In this document: one piece after another, positions 24,345 through 34,537 of the stretch | Numbering within the stretch: position 1 is the first letter of the stretch | Layout: every line of letters starts with the position of its first letter | DNA from: a virus | Virus record (IMG/VR): IMGVR_UViG_3300025646_000112 | Coordinates: 1-40,420 of that record | Length of the DNA stretch: 40,420 bases | Strand: one strand, 5' to 3' | Position numbers and translations under genes: made by a program | The notes under the pieces: generated by a model | What the model saw: the letters and a program-made list of their open reading frames with translations, nothing else | Told to the model about the DNA's origin: nothing | Database searches by the model: none

Positions 24345-24710
24345 ATGGAAAAAAAAGTTGTAACTGATAAGAGTGTGCTATTTGCACTAAATGAGCCTAA
24401 GTGTCACTTTATTAAAGTGGCCGAAGACATAGACGAATACCTTAAGGTTTGGGTCAAAGAACCTACATGGTTAGAAGTTGATAAAGCCATGAATAGCATG
24501 ATGAAGATTGATGCTAAGAGTCAAAACTTTGACCTTGACCTAAATGCAATGTATCGTTTTATGGTTGAAAACTTTGTTGTAAAGACTGAACCAATGCTTT
24601 CAACCCTTGATATTCTCCGTTTGAGTCCTTATGTTGGAAATCAACTAAAGGAAATTTTACCTAATCCATTTGATGCTTTTAGCGAGGATGAGGAAAAAAA
24701 CGAAAATTGA
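24345..24710 (+). CDS. Tail assembly chaperone (G-like)
   Basis: The 121-residue protein helps the tail tube form around the tape measure. It has the expected position just before the tape measure, and an alpha-helical body (LEVDKAMNSMMKIDAKSQNFDLDLNAMYRFMVENF; LSTLDILRLSPYVGNQLKEIL). It ends in an acidic tail (DAFSEDEEKNEN) within which lies the slippery sequence that allows ribosomes to shift into the next frame. GAGGTGG precedes the ATG and may be masked by the upstream hairpin. Confidence 0.65.
   Translation: MEKKVVTDKSVLFALNEPKCHFIKVAEDIDEYLKVWVKEPTWLEVDKAMNSMMKIDAKSQNFDLDLNAMYRFMVENFVVKTEPMLSTLDILRLSPYVGNQLKEILPNPFDAFSEDEEKNEN
24695..24701 (+). promoter_or_regulatory. -1 ribosomal frameshift slippery heptamer
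   Basis: The heptamer A AAA AAC is in the exact reading phase needed (GAA AAA AAC in the chaperone frame). After a -1 shift the frame reads K-K-R-K-L-R-A-A-I-K and stays open to 24916. An SD-like GAGGATGAGG lies just upstream, as in other -1 frameshift sites. A stable downstream structure is not obvious by eye. Confidence 0.7.
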
Positions 24711-24916
24711 GGGCGGCAATTAAAGGAGGTAAAGCCGAACCTTCTACTGTTTCCCTCATAATTGTATATACATTAGCAAAGGCTTTAGGGATAAGCCCCC
24801 TGCAAGTGTATGAGATGCCAGCCGATTTGGTTCTAAGTATGTTAAGCATTCATAAGATATTTGAAGAATTAAAGGCAGAAGAAATTGAAAAAGCCACTAA
24901 GAGTTTAAAGAGGTGA
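24707..24916 (+). CDS. Tail chaperone downstream frame (T-like), made by frameshift
   Basis: This frame (SLIIVYTLAKALGISPLQVYEMPADLVLSMLSIHKIFEELKAEEIEKA) is helical and sits one base back from the G-like gene. It has no convincing start: the TTG at 24707 lacks a ribosome box. The AAAGGAGGT inside it (24721-24729) has no start codon after it. It is therefore best read as the C-terminal part of a GT-like fusion of about 190 residues running from 24345 to 24916. The fusion tail would bind the tape measure protein, encoded 7 bases downstream. Confidence 0.65.
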   Translation: MRAAIKGGKAEPSTVSLIIVYTLAKALGISPLQVYEMPADLVLSMLSIHKIFEELKAEEIEKATKSLKR

Positions 24917-24922
24917 GAATAA

Positions 24923-26419
24923 ATGGCAACGAATCAAGATATTGTAAATACATTAAGAGAATTAATAGATTTACAAAAAGGATATTCAAATGCCGTAAAA
25001 GAAACCTCAAAAGAATTAACTGCTCAAGAAAGAATTGCGAAAAGAAGAAATGAAAAAGCAGAAGAATATAATACTCGTTTAGGAAAAACAATTGCTACAT
25101 TAACTGCGGTTGATGGAAAAATGGGTAAGTTCAAACGATTTTCATATGGTTTCTTACCAAAAGGTTTCTTTCGTGCGATGAACGCAACTGCTTCAAGTTT
25201 AGAATCAATAGATATTGCTGTTGGAAGAGTTAGAAAAGGAATAGAAAAAACTAGTAAAATAAAATCTTTGTTTGGTAGAACTATGACTATGGGTTTTAAA
25301 GATTTTGATAAAATGGGTTCTCAAATACGGGCGGCACAAACTGCTCAAGAAACTTACTATGGTAGAAGCACTAGTGCCGCATTTAATCGTAGAGGTAGAC
25401 AATATTACATGACCCCCGATGCCGCAGAAAGGCAAATGATTGGTCGCCAAAAGGCTGAAAAAACACTTAGAAGAAAAAGAGCATTAGAAGTAGGCGGAAT
25501 GATTACTGGAATAAGAAAAAGAGAAGAACCTCTAAGTTTACAGAATATGAAAAAAGCGGCAGTTAAATTCTATGAAGGAATAAAAAATACTGATTGGGGA
25601 AAGATTATAAATTTAACAAAAAAATATGTCATACGGGCGGCAATTCTATTTACAGGTGTAGTCTTTAGAGCCGTTGGTATAGTAGTTCTTTTGTATATGC
25701 TATTCAAAGGATTTTGGCCACAAATCAAAGAAAGCGTGATGGCCGCATGGGAAGCAATAAAGCAAGTTGGGATGATTGCTCTCGCTGGATTAAATATGGT
25801 TTGGGAAGGATTAAAAGGAGTTTGGAATGCTTTCTTTGGAGATGGCGATTTAGTTTCTTTAATTGATAGTTTATTAACAATTGCTGGTGGATTACTTATT
25901 TTTGCTGGAGGTCTTGTAATAACTGCCTTGACTGCTGGATTAGTTTTGCTTGGTGGCCTACTTATGGAAACGGGCGCAAGATTACTTACCTTTTTGGGTA
26001 ATTTTTTCAGTAAAACAGGGTCTTTGGTGAACAAAATCGCTACTACTATTGCGGCTATTCTTGGAGTCGTTATGTTTATTGTTTCGGGCGCATGGGCGGC
26101 AGTAATTGCGGCCGCTATTGGATATTATGTCGCTAAGAAATTTGCAGGATTTTTGGGCTTCCATGCTGACGGAGGAACAGTTACTTCTCCTTTACAGATT
26201 GTTGGTGAGCGTGGCCCTGAAATTGCCGCTTTACCGAGAGGAACTAAAGTTATGACAAATACTCAATCAAAGAATATGGTTGGTGGAAATACTTTCAACA
26301 TTACAATTAATGCTAGAGATACTTCGGATGCGGAATTAAGAAGAGTCGCTGATAAAATAGGACAAATGATTAACGGTAAGATTAACAGAACTACTTCTTC
26401 TAGAACATTAGGTGCGTGA
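24923..26419 (+). CDS. Tail tape measure protein (short)
   Basis: The protein sets tail length and may form a channel at entry. The N-terminal 210 residues are helical and basic (ELTAQERIAKRRNEKAEEY). Strongly hydrophobic segments lie at about 235-260, 310-345 and 370-405 (ITALTAGLVLLGGLLM; AAILGVVMFIVSGAWAAVIAA). The C-terminal HADGGTVTSPLQIVGERGPEIAALPRG stretch, then NTFNITINARDTSDAELRRVADKI, is a hallmark of tape measures. At 498 residues it is short, predicting a tail of roughly 75 nm by the usual 1.5 angstrom per residue rule. Confidence 0.82.
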   Translation: MATNQDIVNTLRELIDLQKGYSNAVKETSKELTAQERIAKRRNEKAEEYNTRLGKTIATLTAVDGKMGKFKRFSYGFLPKGFFRAMNATASSLESIDIAVGRVRKGIEKTSKIKSLFGRTMTMGFKDFDKMGSQIRAAQTAQETYYGRSTSAAFNRRGRQYYMTPDAAERQMIGRQKAEKTLRRKRALEVGGMITGIRKREEPLSLQNMKKAAVKFYEGIKNTDWGKIINLTKKYVIRAAILFTGVVFRAVGIVVLLYMLFKGFWPQIKESVMAAWEAIKQVGMIALAGLNMVWEGLKGVWNAFFGDGDLVSLIDSLLTIAGGLLIFAGGLVITALTAGLVLLGGLLMETGARLLTFLGNFFSKTGSLVNKIATTIAAILGVVMFIVSGAWAAVIAAAIGYYVAKKFAGFLGFHADGGTVTSPLQIVGERGPEIAALPRGTKVMTNTQSKNMVGGNTFNITINARDTSDAELRRVADKIGQMINGKINRTTSSRTLGA

Positions 26420-26423
26420 TTAA

Positions 26424-27071
26424 ATGCGAGAATTCTATGTTTATTTAAAATTGAAATCTTTTGATGGAACTGATTTACAATTAGATACAATTCCATTAAG
26501 AGCGAATTCTGTTAGCATTTCAACAGATAAAACAATCCCCGATTTCCCTATTCCTTTAAGTGGTTTAACTACTGGAGAATCAGTTACATTGGCTTTAGAT
26601 TTAGGTATGTCAAGTAAAAGAGTTTCAATTAGTGGATTTATTAACGCTACTCCTCTAAAAAGAAGCCATACTGATTCCGAATCAAGAACTTTTACTGCAC
26701 ATGAAATTGCACAATTAATTGCTTCGGGAGTTGATTCAACAGGTGCGGCAGTAAATCAAGCATTGGATGAATTAGTGGTTTTAATTCCTTCTTATGTTGA
26801 TTCTAACTATGCTTATAGAAGTGGGGTTAATACTTTAAAACCAACATCAACAAGTGAAGCAGATACTCCTCTTATTCCTTTTACTTTTAGAGCGAGAGGA
26901 AGTAGCAATGATAAAGATAACAAATATGTTCCTATTTCATTTGGCTTTCCCGATACAACAACTGCTACTGGATTGAAAGGATATATTCGTTCTTTTAGTG
27001 TAGACTTTGCGGCAGATACAGTGGAACTTTCTTTTAGTATGGAGTTTGTTGTGGCGACTGTTGTTCCTTGA
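26424..27071 (+). CDS. Probable distal tail protein
   Basis: The 215-residue protein follows the tape measure by 4 bases, the usual distal tail or hub-adaptor position. It is beta-rich (REFYVYLKLKSFDGTDLQLD, SVTLALDLGMSSKRVSISGFI, GYIRSFSVDFAADTVELSFSMEF) with a middle helix (TAHEIAQLIASGV). The ISGFI-then-helix pattern and final strand pair are like tail tip proteins. No named family is certain. The ribosome box GTGATTAA is fused with the tape measure stop. Confidence 0.5.
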   Translation: MREFYVYLKLKSFDGTDLQLDTIPLRANSVSISTDKTIPDFPIPLSGLTTGESVTLALDLGMSSKRVSISGFINATPLKRSHTDSESRTFTAHEIAQLIASGVDSTGAAVNQALDELVVLIPSYVDSNYAYRSGVNTLKPTSTSEADTPLIPFTFRARGSSNDKDNKYVPISFGFPDTTTATGLKGYIRSFSVDFAADTVELSFSMEFVVATVVP

Positions 27072-27080
27072 GGTGGCTAA

Positions 27081-28202
27081 ATGTATTCAATCTTTACAGG
27101 AAATCAGCGTTCTCTCGTATTTCCTGTAATGTGTAATGGATTCGCAACTATTGATTATAGTGCCAATATTCCCGATGCTAATTCTCCATCTATTACTAGC
27201 GATGAAGCGGCATATGGAATTTGGGTTCATGAAGGAGATTTTACTTTTGAAAGTGTAATTACTCCATATGATATTAATGGCTATGGAACATATGATGCCT
27301 CAAGAACTCCTCCAACTATTACTGCTTCAAAGAAAATTATGCCAGCATTAGGCCAATCTGTCTACGATGCTGGAAATGAAGGAAACTATGAAAGCGAACT
27401 ATATCTATCAAGAGCGAATCGCTTGACTCATGAAATGATGATTTTTTACAGTAGTGATTTTCAAATTAGCCTAGTAAATACTTCGCTACACAATGAAAAT
27501 CAGCCAGCAGAATACAAGATTAGAGTTAGAATAAGATTAGGAAGCACAACAGAAATTATTGATAGTGATACTGTCATTAGTTCCAACATTACTAGAAACT
27601 ATACTTATAGTGGAGTGGCTGGTTTCAATCAAGATGGTAAAATTAAATATGATAGTTCGGGTCAAACAGTTACATCAGTAAGTGGCTCAACTCTTGTGGT
27701 GTCAAGCACTAGTGATTTCTACGCTGGTTTAGAATTATTTTATCGCAATGGGTGGGATTATTTGAGCATGGGAAAAATTGTTTCAGTAGATTCGGCCACA
27801 GACCTCACCATGTCGGCTAATGTAGATACTTCTTCAACTGGAACTGTATATGTTTATGATGCACAAGACCCTCTCTACATCAACAATTTATTTCATATTG
27901 CCTGTTCTTGGAGTGATACTTATAAGACCTTGAATATTTATTTTAATGGCCTACTCGTCAAGACTGCTACTCATTCCCAAACAGATACCTTTACTTTTGC
28001 GAGAGAAGATTTCTATATTGGGGCTAATGGTCAAGGGGCGAATGGGAGTGAATCAGCAATTACAAATAAGCAATTCATGGGAGAAATGCATGAAATGGCC
28101 ATATTAAATTATACAAAAGACCAATTCGCAGGAAGAAATAATCTTCTTCCAAATTATGATAATACTCTTCTTTATCTTCGGTTTGAGGAGGTTGATTTGT
28201 AA
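27081..28202 (+). CDS. Tail protein with LamG/ConA-like domain
   Basis: The 373-residue protein has a C-terminal laminin-G-like fold: FHIACSWSDTYKTLNIYFNGLLV (about 270-292), FYIGANGQG and FMGEMHEMAILNY (about 333-345). The final strand is LLYLRFEEVD. Such domains bind carbohydrates and occur in phage tail tips. The N-terminus (WVHEGDFTFESVITPYDING) looks like the opening half of the same fold, with an insertion (SVSGSTLVVSSTSDFYAG) between. It is a candidate host surface binding protein next to the giant hub gene. The next ATG overlaps its TAA by one base. Confidence 0.65.
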   Translation: MYSIFTGNQRSLVFPVMCNGFATIDYSANIPDANSPSITSDEAAYGIWVHEGDFTFESVITPYDINGYGTYDASRTPPTITASKKIMPALGQSVYDAGNEGNYESELYLSRANRLTHEMMIFYSSDFQISLVNTSLHNENQPAEYKIRVRIRLGSTTEIIDSDTVISSNITRNYTYSGVAGFNQDGKIKYDSSGQTVTSVSGSTLVVSSTSDFYAGLELFYRNGWDYLSMGKIVSVDSATDLTMSANVDTSSTGTVYVYDAQDPLYINNLFHIACSWSDTYKTLNIYFNGLLVKTATHSQTDTFTFAREDFYIGANGQGANGSESAITNKQFMGEMHEMAILNYTKDQFAGRNNLLPNYDNTLLYLRFEEVDL

Positions 28203-31200
28203 TGACATTATCTGTTACTCCTTCAAGATATGAAGCACCTACCAATCCTCAATTTTACTCTACTTCCGTTACAGATGGAAATAGAATATATACGGCAGTT
28301 GTTCCTAATGGAGATGTTTCTTTTACAGTTGAAGGATTTGGTGGTTCTGTTACAGAATATTCAAATCTTACTAACACCAAAGGATTTAGAATTAAATGTT
28401 ATGATGCCTTAACTGGAGAAGGAATTCAGTTTAATCCATCAACTATTGACTTTGAAACATACGATTATTTTGTTTTAGTTTATTCGGATGACGATTATCA
28501 GCATCACTTTGCTAGAATTAAGGAAATAATCACAGAAGATGAAGAAGGAGATGCTTTTGAATTTGAACCTAAACTCGGAAATGAAATTCCAAAAAATACT
28601 AAGTTTATTATTTTTAAAGGGCCAAGTAAAGCAACAGATGTAGTTGCTATTTCATTAGGAATACTTCAAGATTCTACTAGGGCGCATCTAAGATATAGAA
28701 TGTCATGTTCTAGGCCATTGTTTTATTTTTATGATGGATTGGATAAAGAAGGAGAACTTAATCATAATACTAAGTATTATGTTATGAGAGAAGATGGAAC
28801 TGCTAACAGTTACACTCTTGATAATACAAAAGATGTAGATACTTTTAGAACAGTTCAAGACTTTGGCCAAACAATTGTAGATTATAGTAAATATTCTTTA
28901 AGAGTTACTTTAACTGATACACTAAGAACAATAGATGTAGAAAGTGGAGGAAATATCACTCTAAATGAAGGCGGAACAATGGTCGCAGATAGAACAGACT
29001 ACAATCAGTTTCTACCGAATGCTAGAAGAGATTCCGATGATGACATTACAACAAGAGTTTATACTGGAGAACAAAGATATTTGCACTACGATTATTCTCC
29101 TCTTAGGGCTAACTTTACCTATGGGGTATATACACATCAAACTTATGATTCAGTTAATGGAAGAGGTGGATTTTCGGAAACTAAGATTGTAGATACCTCA
29201 AGAATTCTACAAAAGAAAATTACTGAATTCACAGACTACAAAGTTAGACATATTGTTCATAGAGCAAACATAGATGATTGGTTTGCACTTGAAGCAACAT
29301 TTAGTAGTGACGCAGGTTCTCATGTATTTACTTTTGATACTACTTTTGATTTAGATGGTTTCATTAATGTTGGAGATGAATTAAAAATTGATAGCCGAAT
29401 TTACATTGTTCAAACAATTGGTTCGTTTAGTGGTTTTTCGCAAACAATTACAATGAGAAATAGAAGCCGTTTAGAAACTGAGTCTATTTTAACTTCGGGA
29501 TATTATACTCCTACTTCTGAAGCAATTGTTTATAGAAGGTGTTACAATTTTACAGATAAAACATTAATGGTTGATTTTGACCTTATAGATAACAGATATT
29601 CTAAATTAAGCGTTTCTTTTTCTTCGCTTAATATGACAGAATTGTTTGCTACGGTTTCTGCCGTAGATGCAAAAAGAAAAATGATTACTTTGGCTTTTGA
29701 TGGAGATTCATATTATGATGACCCATTAAGATACGCTTTAGGACAATTTTTAATTCATGTAGAACGGTTTAATGGTGAGATTGAAAACATTTCAAGTAAG
29801 AAAGAGAATGGCCAAACTGTTTTTGAAATTAAAGGAAGAGATAAATTCAATAAATTGATTTCTCCAATTGTGAATCTTAATAGTTTGTTTAGTGAAGATA
29901 TTGTTTATTCTAGCAATAGTCCATATAACAAATTAGGGAATATCAAATCCTCTAGCACATATAGTATTGCATTAGGGGCAACTACTTTAGCAACAGGTGC
30001 TAGTGGAAGTAATTTTGATATTCTTCCAGCCGTAGGAGATAACTTATTTACTGCTAATGGATATATTGGAAAGGTGACTGCTGTTTCTGCTGACCCGATA
30101 ATTTTAACTTTTACTCCTGCAATTACAGAAGCAAATAGCGAAGCAATTTATGTTGAAACAGAAAAGAACTATGTATTTACAAAGGCTCTAGGCTCTAGTT
30201 CGCTGGCTAATGCTACTACCACTTCTTTAACAGGTTCAGCAAATAAAGGAGTTTTCTTTACGGCAGGAAATGAAATATCTTCTGTTGATGGTTCGGAAGG
30301 TAATTCGCTAACAGGAAGCAGTAGTAACACTCATCCAAAGGCAATAGGCTACTCAATAACTCACCCAAATTCAATTAGTGAAGATTTTTCTTTCCAAGCG
30401 AAATTGACTGATGAATTTGGTGGAAGTGCTGATTCGGATTTTGATACTGTAAATGCTTTAATTGATTTTGAAATTGTTTCTATTTCTCAAAAAAATAATG
30501 TCAATGTTATTGAATTAGCCCCATATGTTCCAGTTACTTTAGGAAGAAAAGTAGAATATTATGATTATACTGATGAACAAACATTTACTTCGCATGGAAC
30601 AATAAGTTATATTGGTGGCTCTCCTCCATGTTTACTTCATTTAACTAATTCTTCTGCATATACTTTAAAGGTAGGAGAGGCATTATATGTAGGTTCTTCT
30701 AAAACATTTATAGGCAAAATATTATCAATTCATAGTTTCACTACTTCTTCTGTGATAGTTAAAATATTTTTAGATAGAACAATTTATAATTATGGTATTG
30801 GAGATGAAATTTTTTCTTCTAATAAAGTAATTACTGATTTAGCAGTAATTAATGGGGCGCACTTATGGGGAGGAAAAATATTAATTCACCCACATTTAAA
30901 TTATACTAGCGATGGGTTAGTTCCATTTAATGTAGAAAATACGGTTGGAAGCGGAGATTATAATTCTAAATACGGACAAATGTATTATAAACCCGTAAGT
31001 AGTAGTTTTGGTAAATTTAATTTAAACTTACCAATAGTTAAAGCATCTAACAAACAAATTACTAAATTTTACATTAATAATAGTGCGTTAAATTATCTAT
31101 ATCAATCTTATCAATTTAAACCGAATCTAAGTTCTAATATCATATCATTTGGTCAAACAGACTCTTCTTATAGAACTCTTCCTTTAGATTATAGAGGAAT

Positions 31201-34186
31201 AGGTAGTCCTTTTGGATATAATATAGCGACTTCTTTGATTCATCAAAATGAATATAATAACCTACCACTTAGAAATTCTGGAGGAGATGGAGGACTAATA
31301 TTTTATAATAGTAAATTTACAGATATAGACCAATCGGCCAGTAGACTATTCATGTATGTAGTTGGAGATTTACTGCCTTATTCTTCTTTAAGAAAAGATA
31401 GTTTAATGTCGGGCAATAAAACAATAAATAACTACGATTTGTTTTTATTAGAAAATAAAAAAGCAACAGACTCTTCAATTGAAGGAGGAAATAGATTACT
31501 TTTGAAAGATAGTAATTTTCAATCAATTTCTTTCAATACTGATACTGATATATCTACATTGAAAAGATTTGGATTAATGCGACTTACAGAAATTTGCTTT
31601 GATTCACTTTATAATCAAGTAAATCCTGAAAAACCAATATTGAAAAAATATGGAACAAATTATTCCTCTTATATTACCTCTTCTTCTATTACAGATTTAG
31701 GAGGAATAGTTTCTATTAGTGGAACGAGCATTGTATTTAGTGGAACTGTTTCTTTAGTTAATGGAGATAAGATTTGTGATGAATATGGTAATTTTATAGG
31801 AACGATTGATAGCGGTTCGGGAACAACATATACTCTTCAAGCAGATGGATATTTGACGAATGGCGGATTAGCGGCTTTAAATGCTATTAAAGTAGAAGCA
31901 CACGGATATACACATCAAATATATGGAAGAAATGAAGTGGATTCTTTATTTGAATTAGATTGGGGGAATATTCATCCATTAAAGGGTGCGGTTGTTCCCG
32001 AAGATTCGGCTTTGGGGGGAGACACTTCCGATGAAATATATATTGCTAATGGTGGCACAGTTTCGCAAACAGACCAAGAAATTTATTTGTCCTTTGCATT
32101 AGAAGCCAGTAGTTCACCAATTAGTTCTTATTCTATAATCGGTGGCGGAAATAATGCTGATTTAAAAGTTATTTTGGACTATTGTAAAAACCAACAATCG
32201 CATGAAGGACTCATAGGAGTGGCATTAGATAGATATGATATTGAAAATGGTGGTAAGCATCCATTGGTTGAAGGAAATACAACTCAGGTATTAAAGGACT
32301 CAAAAGCCAATAGTGTTGGAAATGTGGAATTACCAGTATTAACCTCCGACTATCATTTCAAAGAATATAAAGTTCCTATTTCTGCTTCAACTAGTTCTCC
32401 AAGTAATACTAGCGATGATTCTAAAAGCGCAGATGGAGCATATATGGTGTTTAAGCCTAGATTATGGATTGGAACTGCTTCAAATGCAACAATAAAATCA
32501 TCAAATGATAATTTAAATAAAAGCACTATTAATATTAATCCTAGCGGTGGATATAGTAATGGATTTTTACAATTTATTGATTTGACTGGTTGCTATTTGA
32601 TTCCCGAAGATGGAACTAATATTGATGGTAGCGCAAAAACAGGCGGAACTCAATATCAAAGAATTTCTATGACAGATGTAATCCCTAGTGATTTAATTTA
32701 TATTTATTCACATGAAGTTAGTGATTCCGATGTGCATGACCACCATCTTATTACTGATGTGGGTTTAACTAATAATACTGCATATAGAATTCTACAACCA
32801 AATGAGGTTTGTTTTTACGACTTTATGCCTAAAGACATTTACATCAATATGCTACGACCTTCTTATACAAAAAAGGCTAATAGAAATGAAACTTATAATA
32901 TCAATAAAGGCTATTTTTATAGAGATGGAACTGATAATGGAAATGAATTGACTTTAGACGAAGGAGTTCTTTCTATGTTCGTGCCAATTGATACTGATAA
33001 TATTAATGGAGAAAGCAGAATGGTTGTTATCAATACTGATGAGTTTCATGACAATATTTTACCCGAAGGAGAACATGGATTGTATTTTAGTGATGGAGAT
33101 AATTCTAGCAAAGTAACATTATCAGTTAAAAAACATGATACTAATAACCATTCAGTTGTTTTTTCAAAATTATTAAATTTAAATGGTATAGTTTCTGTTT
33201 CCGAACCATTTACTGTAACTTCTAATTCCGAATTAAAGATTAATCCATCAAGAGCATGTATTGGAACAACCGCTACTGTTTGTTTAGAAGCAGAAGATTT
33301 AATCAACGAATTATTTGAACAAAATGGAATTGATTTCTCAATTCCAGAGAATACTGATTACCCTCTTTATTTAGCACCTAATTTCAAAGGCGTAGATTTG
33401 TATGCGGCAATTCGCTATATTATGGAAAGGAAGGATATGGTTTTGAGAGAAGAAAATGGAACTTTTTCTATTACTCAAGATAATGATTCTACTCATTATA
33501 GTAATATTATTCTTAATGATACTGATAAATTCAAAATATATGAATTTGAAAAGGCCACGACTTTATTTGACTTCTACAATGACATTATTGTTTATGGTAA
33601 TACTCACAAAGCAGAACGCAAAGATTTGAGAAGTGTTCAAAAGCGAGGAAGAAAAACATTAGAACATCACGATAAAACTTTACTAACTCAAGACGAAGTA
33701 GATAGAAAAGCCATTGAATTACTTCGCCTACATACTACCTTTAATCAAAAATTAATTATGACTGTTAGCCACGAAGGACTTTCTCAATTAAGGGCTGGAG
33801 ATATTATCAATGTTGAAATTAAACAAGAAAACATTGAGTTAGGGCAATACATGGTTCTTCAAATAGAGCATGAATTAACAGGTCTTATGAAATTAGAATT
33901 AGGTAGATATTCAAAACAATTATCGGATTTGTTCTCGGAATTACTTGTCACTCAAAAGCAAATCAATTCCAATTTGAGAAATGAAACCTTCAATGAAAAG
34001 AGCGTAACATACAACTTTTTAGATACCATCAATATCAAAGAACTACGCCTGTTGATTCGTAAGCGACAAGCAATTGGTGGTTTTACTCTAGGCTTTAGTG
34101 AAACGCTAAATACAGGTGATAACCCATTAGGATTTGATGGGGGAACAATCACCATCACGGATTTGTATGAGGAGGATTTGGCTTGA
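28202..34186 (+). CDS. Giant tail tip/hub protein (1994 residues)
   Basis: This is the longest gene in the window. Most of it is beta-rich, Ser/Thr/Asn-rich and without recognised motifs. Recurrent strand pairs (FTFTPAI, GKVTAVSADPIILTFTPA) suggest repeated small domains. The region at about 1690-1910 resembles the hub of lambda J/gp27-type proteins: YLAPNFKGVDLYAAIRYIMERKDMVL, DFYNDIIVYGN, SQLRAGDIINVEI and YMVLQIEHELTGLMKLELG. The size suggests hub and fibre functions joined in one chain. GAGGAGG lies before the overlapping ATG. It is probably central to host recognition and could vary strongly between related viruses. Confidence 0.65.
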   Translation: MTLSVTPSRYEAPTNPQFYSTSVTDGNRIYTAVVPNGDVSFTVEGFGGSVTEYSNLTNTKGFRIKCYDALTGEGIQFNPSTIDFETYDYFVLVYSDDDYQHHFARIKEIITEDEEGDAFEFEPKLGNEIPKNTKFIIFKGPSKATDVVAISLGILQDSTRAHLRYRMSCSRPLFYFYDGLDKEGELNHNTKYYVMREDGTANSYTLDNTKDVDTFRTVQDFGQTIVDYSKYSLRVTLTDTLRTIDVESGGNITLNEGGTMVADRTDYNQFLPNARRDSDDDITTRVYTGEQRYLHYDYSPLRANFTYGVYTHQTYDSVNGRGGFSETKIVDTSRILQKKITEFTDYKVRHIVHRANIDDWFALEATFSSDAGSHVFTFDTTFDLDGFINVGDELKIDSRIYIVQTIGSFSGFSQTITMRNRSRLETESILTSGYYTPTSEAIVYRRCYNFTDKTLMVDFDLIDNRYSKLSVSFSSLNMTELFATVSAVDAKRKMITLAFDGDSYYDDPLRYALGQFLIHVERFNGEIENISSKKENGQTVFEIKGRDKFNKLISPIVNLNSLFSEDIVYSSNSPYNKLGNIKSSSTYSIALGATTLATGASGSNFDILPAVGDNLFTANGYIGKVTAVSADPIILTFTPAITEANSEAIYVETEKNYVFTKALGSSSLANATTTSLTGSANKGVFFTAGNEISSVDGSEGNSLTGSSSNTHPKAIGYSITHPNSISEDFSFQAKLTDEFGGSADSDFDTVNALIDFEIVSISQKNNVNVIELAPYVPVTLGRKVEYYDYTDEQTFTSHGTISYIGGSPPCLLHLTNSSAYTLKVGEALYVGSSKTFIGKILSIHSFTTSSVIVKIFLDRTIYNYGIGDEIFSSNKVITDLAVINGAHLWGGKILIHPHLNYTSDGLVPFNVENTVGSGDYNSKYGQMYYKPVSSSFGKFNLNLPIVKASNKQITKFYINNSALNYLYQSYQFKPNLSSNIISFGQTDSSYRTLPLDYRGIGSPFGYNIATSLIHQNEYNNLPLRNSGGDGGLIFYNSKFTDIDQSASRLFMYVVGDLLPYSSLRKDSLMSGNKTINNYDLFLLENKKATDSSIEGGNRLLLKDSNFQSISFNTDTDISTLKRFGLMRLTEICFDSLYNQVNPEKPILKKYGTNYSSYITSSSITDLGGIVSISGTSIVFSGTVSLVNGDKICDEYGNFIGTIDSGSGTTYTLQADGYLTNGGLAALNAIKVEAHGYTHQIYGRNEVDSLFELDWGNIHPLKGAVVPEDSALGGDTSDEIYIANGGTVSQTDQEIYLSFALEASSSPISSYSIIGGGNNADLKVILDYCKNQQSHEGLIGVALDRYDIENGGKHPLVEGNTTQVLKDSKANSVGNVELPVLTSDYHFKEYKVPISASTSSPSNTSDDSKSADGAYMVFKPRLWIGTASNATIKSSNDNLNKSTININPSGGYSNGFLQFIDLTGCYLIPEDGTNIDGSAKTGGTQYQRISMTDVIPSDLIYIYSHEVSDSDVHDHHLITDVGLTNNTAYRILQPNEVCFYDFMPKDIYINMLRPSYTKKANRNETYNINKGYFYRDGTDNGNELTLDEGVLSMFVPIDTDNINGESRMVVINTDEFHDNILPEGEHGLYFSDGDNSSKVTLSVKKHDTNNHSVVFSKLLNLNGIVSVSEPFTVTSNSELKINPSRACIGTTATVCLEAEDLINELFEQNGIDFSIPENTDYPLYLAPNFKGVDLYAAIRYIMERKDMVLREENGTFSITQDNDSTHYSNIILNDTDKFKIYEFEKATTLFDFYNDIIVYGNTHKAERKDLRSVQKRGRKTLEHHDKTLLTQDEVDRKAIELLRLHTTFNQKLIMTVSHEGLSQLRAGDIINVEIKQENIELGQYMVLQIEHELTGLMKLELGRYSKQLSDLFSELLVTQKQINSNLRNETFNEKSVTYNFLDTINIKELRLLIRKRQAIGGFTLGFSETLNTGDNPLGFDGGTITITDLYEEDLA

Positions 34187-34536
34187 TTACTGATGAATTA
34201 AAAGAGGCAATAGCGACTTATTTAGCAACTGCCGCTAGTCCGTATATTGATAGTGCTAAAATTGGTTTGGGTGGCAATTCCACAAACCCTACTTCTACTG
34301 ATTTAGATGTAGAGATTGCTGGAGTAAGCCCTTCCATCATTCGTTCAAAATCAGACATAAATGTAATTGAAGTAAAATTATCTGTTAGTGGAACATATAT
34401 TCAAGGAAAGGTTATTCGGGAAGCGGGGCTTTTTAATTCAACAGGCAATATGCTTCAAAGAGTAAACTTTGATGGAGTCGGCCCATTTTCCACAGATGAA
34501 ACACTAGAGATTTTTATTATCATGGAGGTAGAATGA
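34183..34536 (+). CDS. Small tail-tip/fibre-associated protein
   Basis: The 117-residue protein starts with TTG overlapping the hub stop, supported by GAGGAGG upstream. It has an N-terminal helix (TDELKEAIATYLATAASPYIDSAKIGLGG). A beta domain follows, with VIREAGLFNSTGNMLQRVNFDGVGPFS, a pattern I recall from phage baseplate and fibre-attachment proteins. It ends TLEIFIIMEVE. It probably links the hub to the fibre encoded next. Confidence 0.55.
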   Translation: MITDELKEAIATYLATAASPYIDSAKIGLGGNSTNPTSTDLDVEIAGVSPSIIRSKSDINVIEVKLSVSGTYIQGKVIREAGLFNSTGNMLQRVNFDGVGPFSTDETLEIFIIMEVE

Positions 34537-34537
34537 T

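Noticed and set aside
24707-24916. Second tail chaperone as an independent gene starting at TTG 24707
   Set aside because: No ribosome box before the TTG, whereas the slippery heptamer in phase explains expression better.
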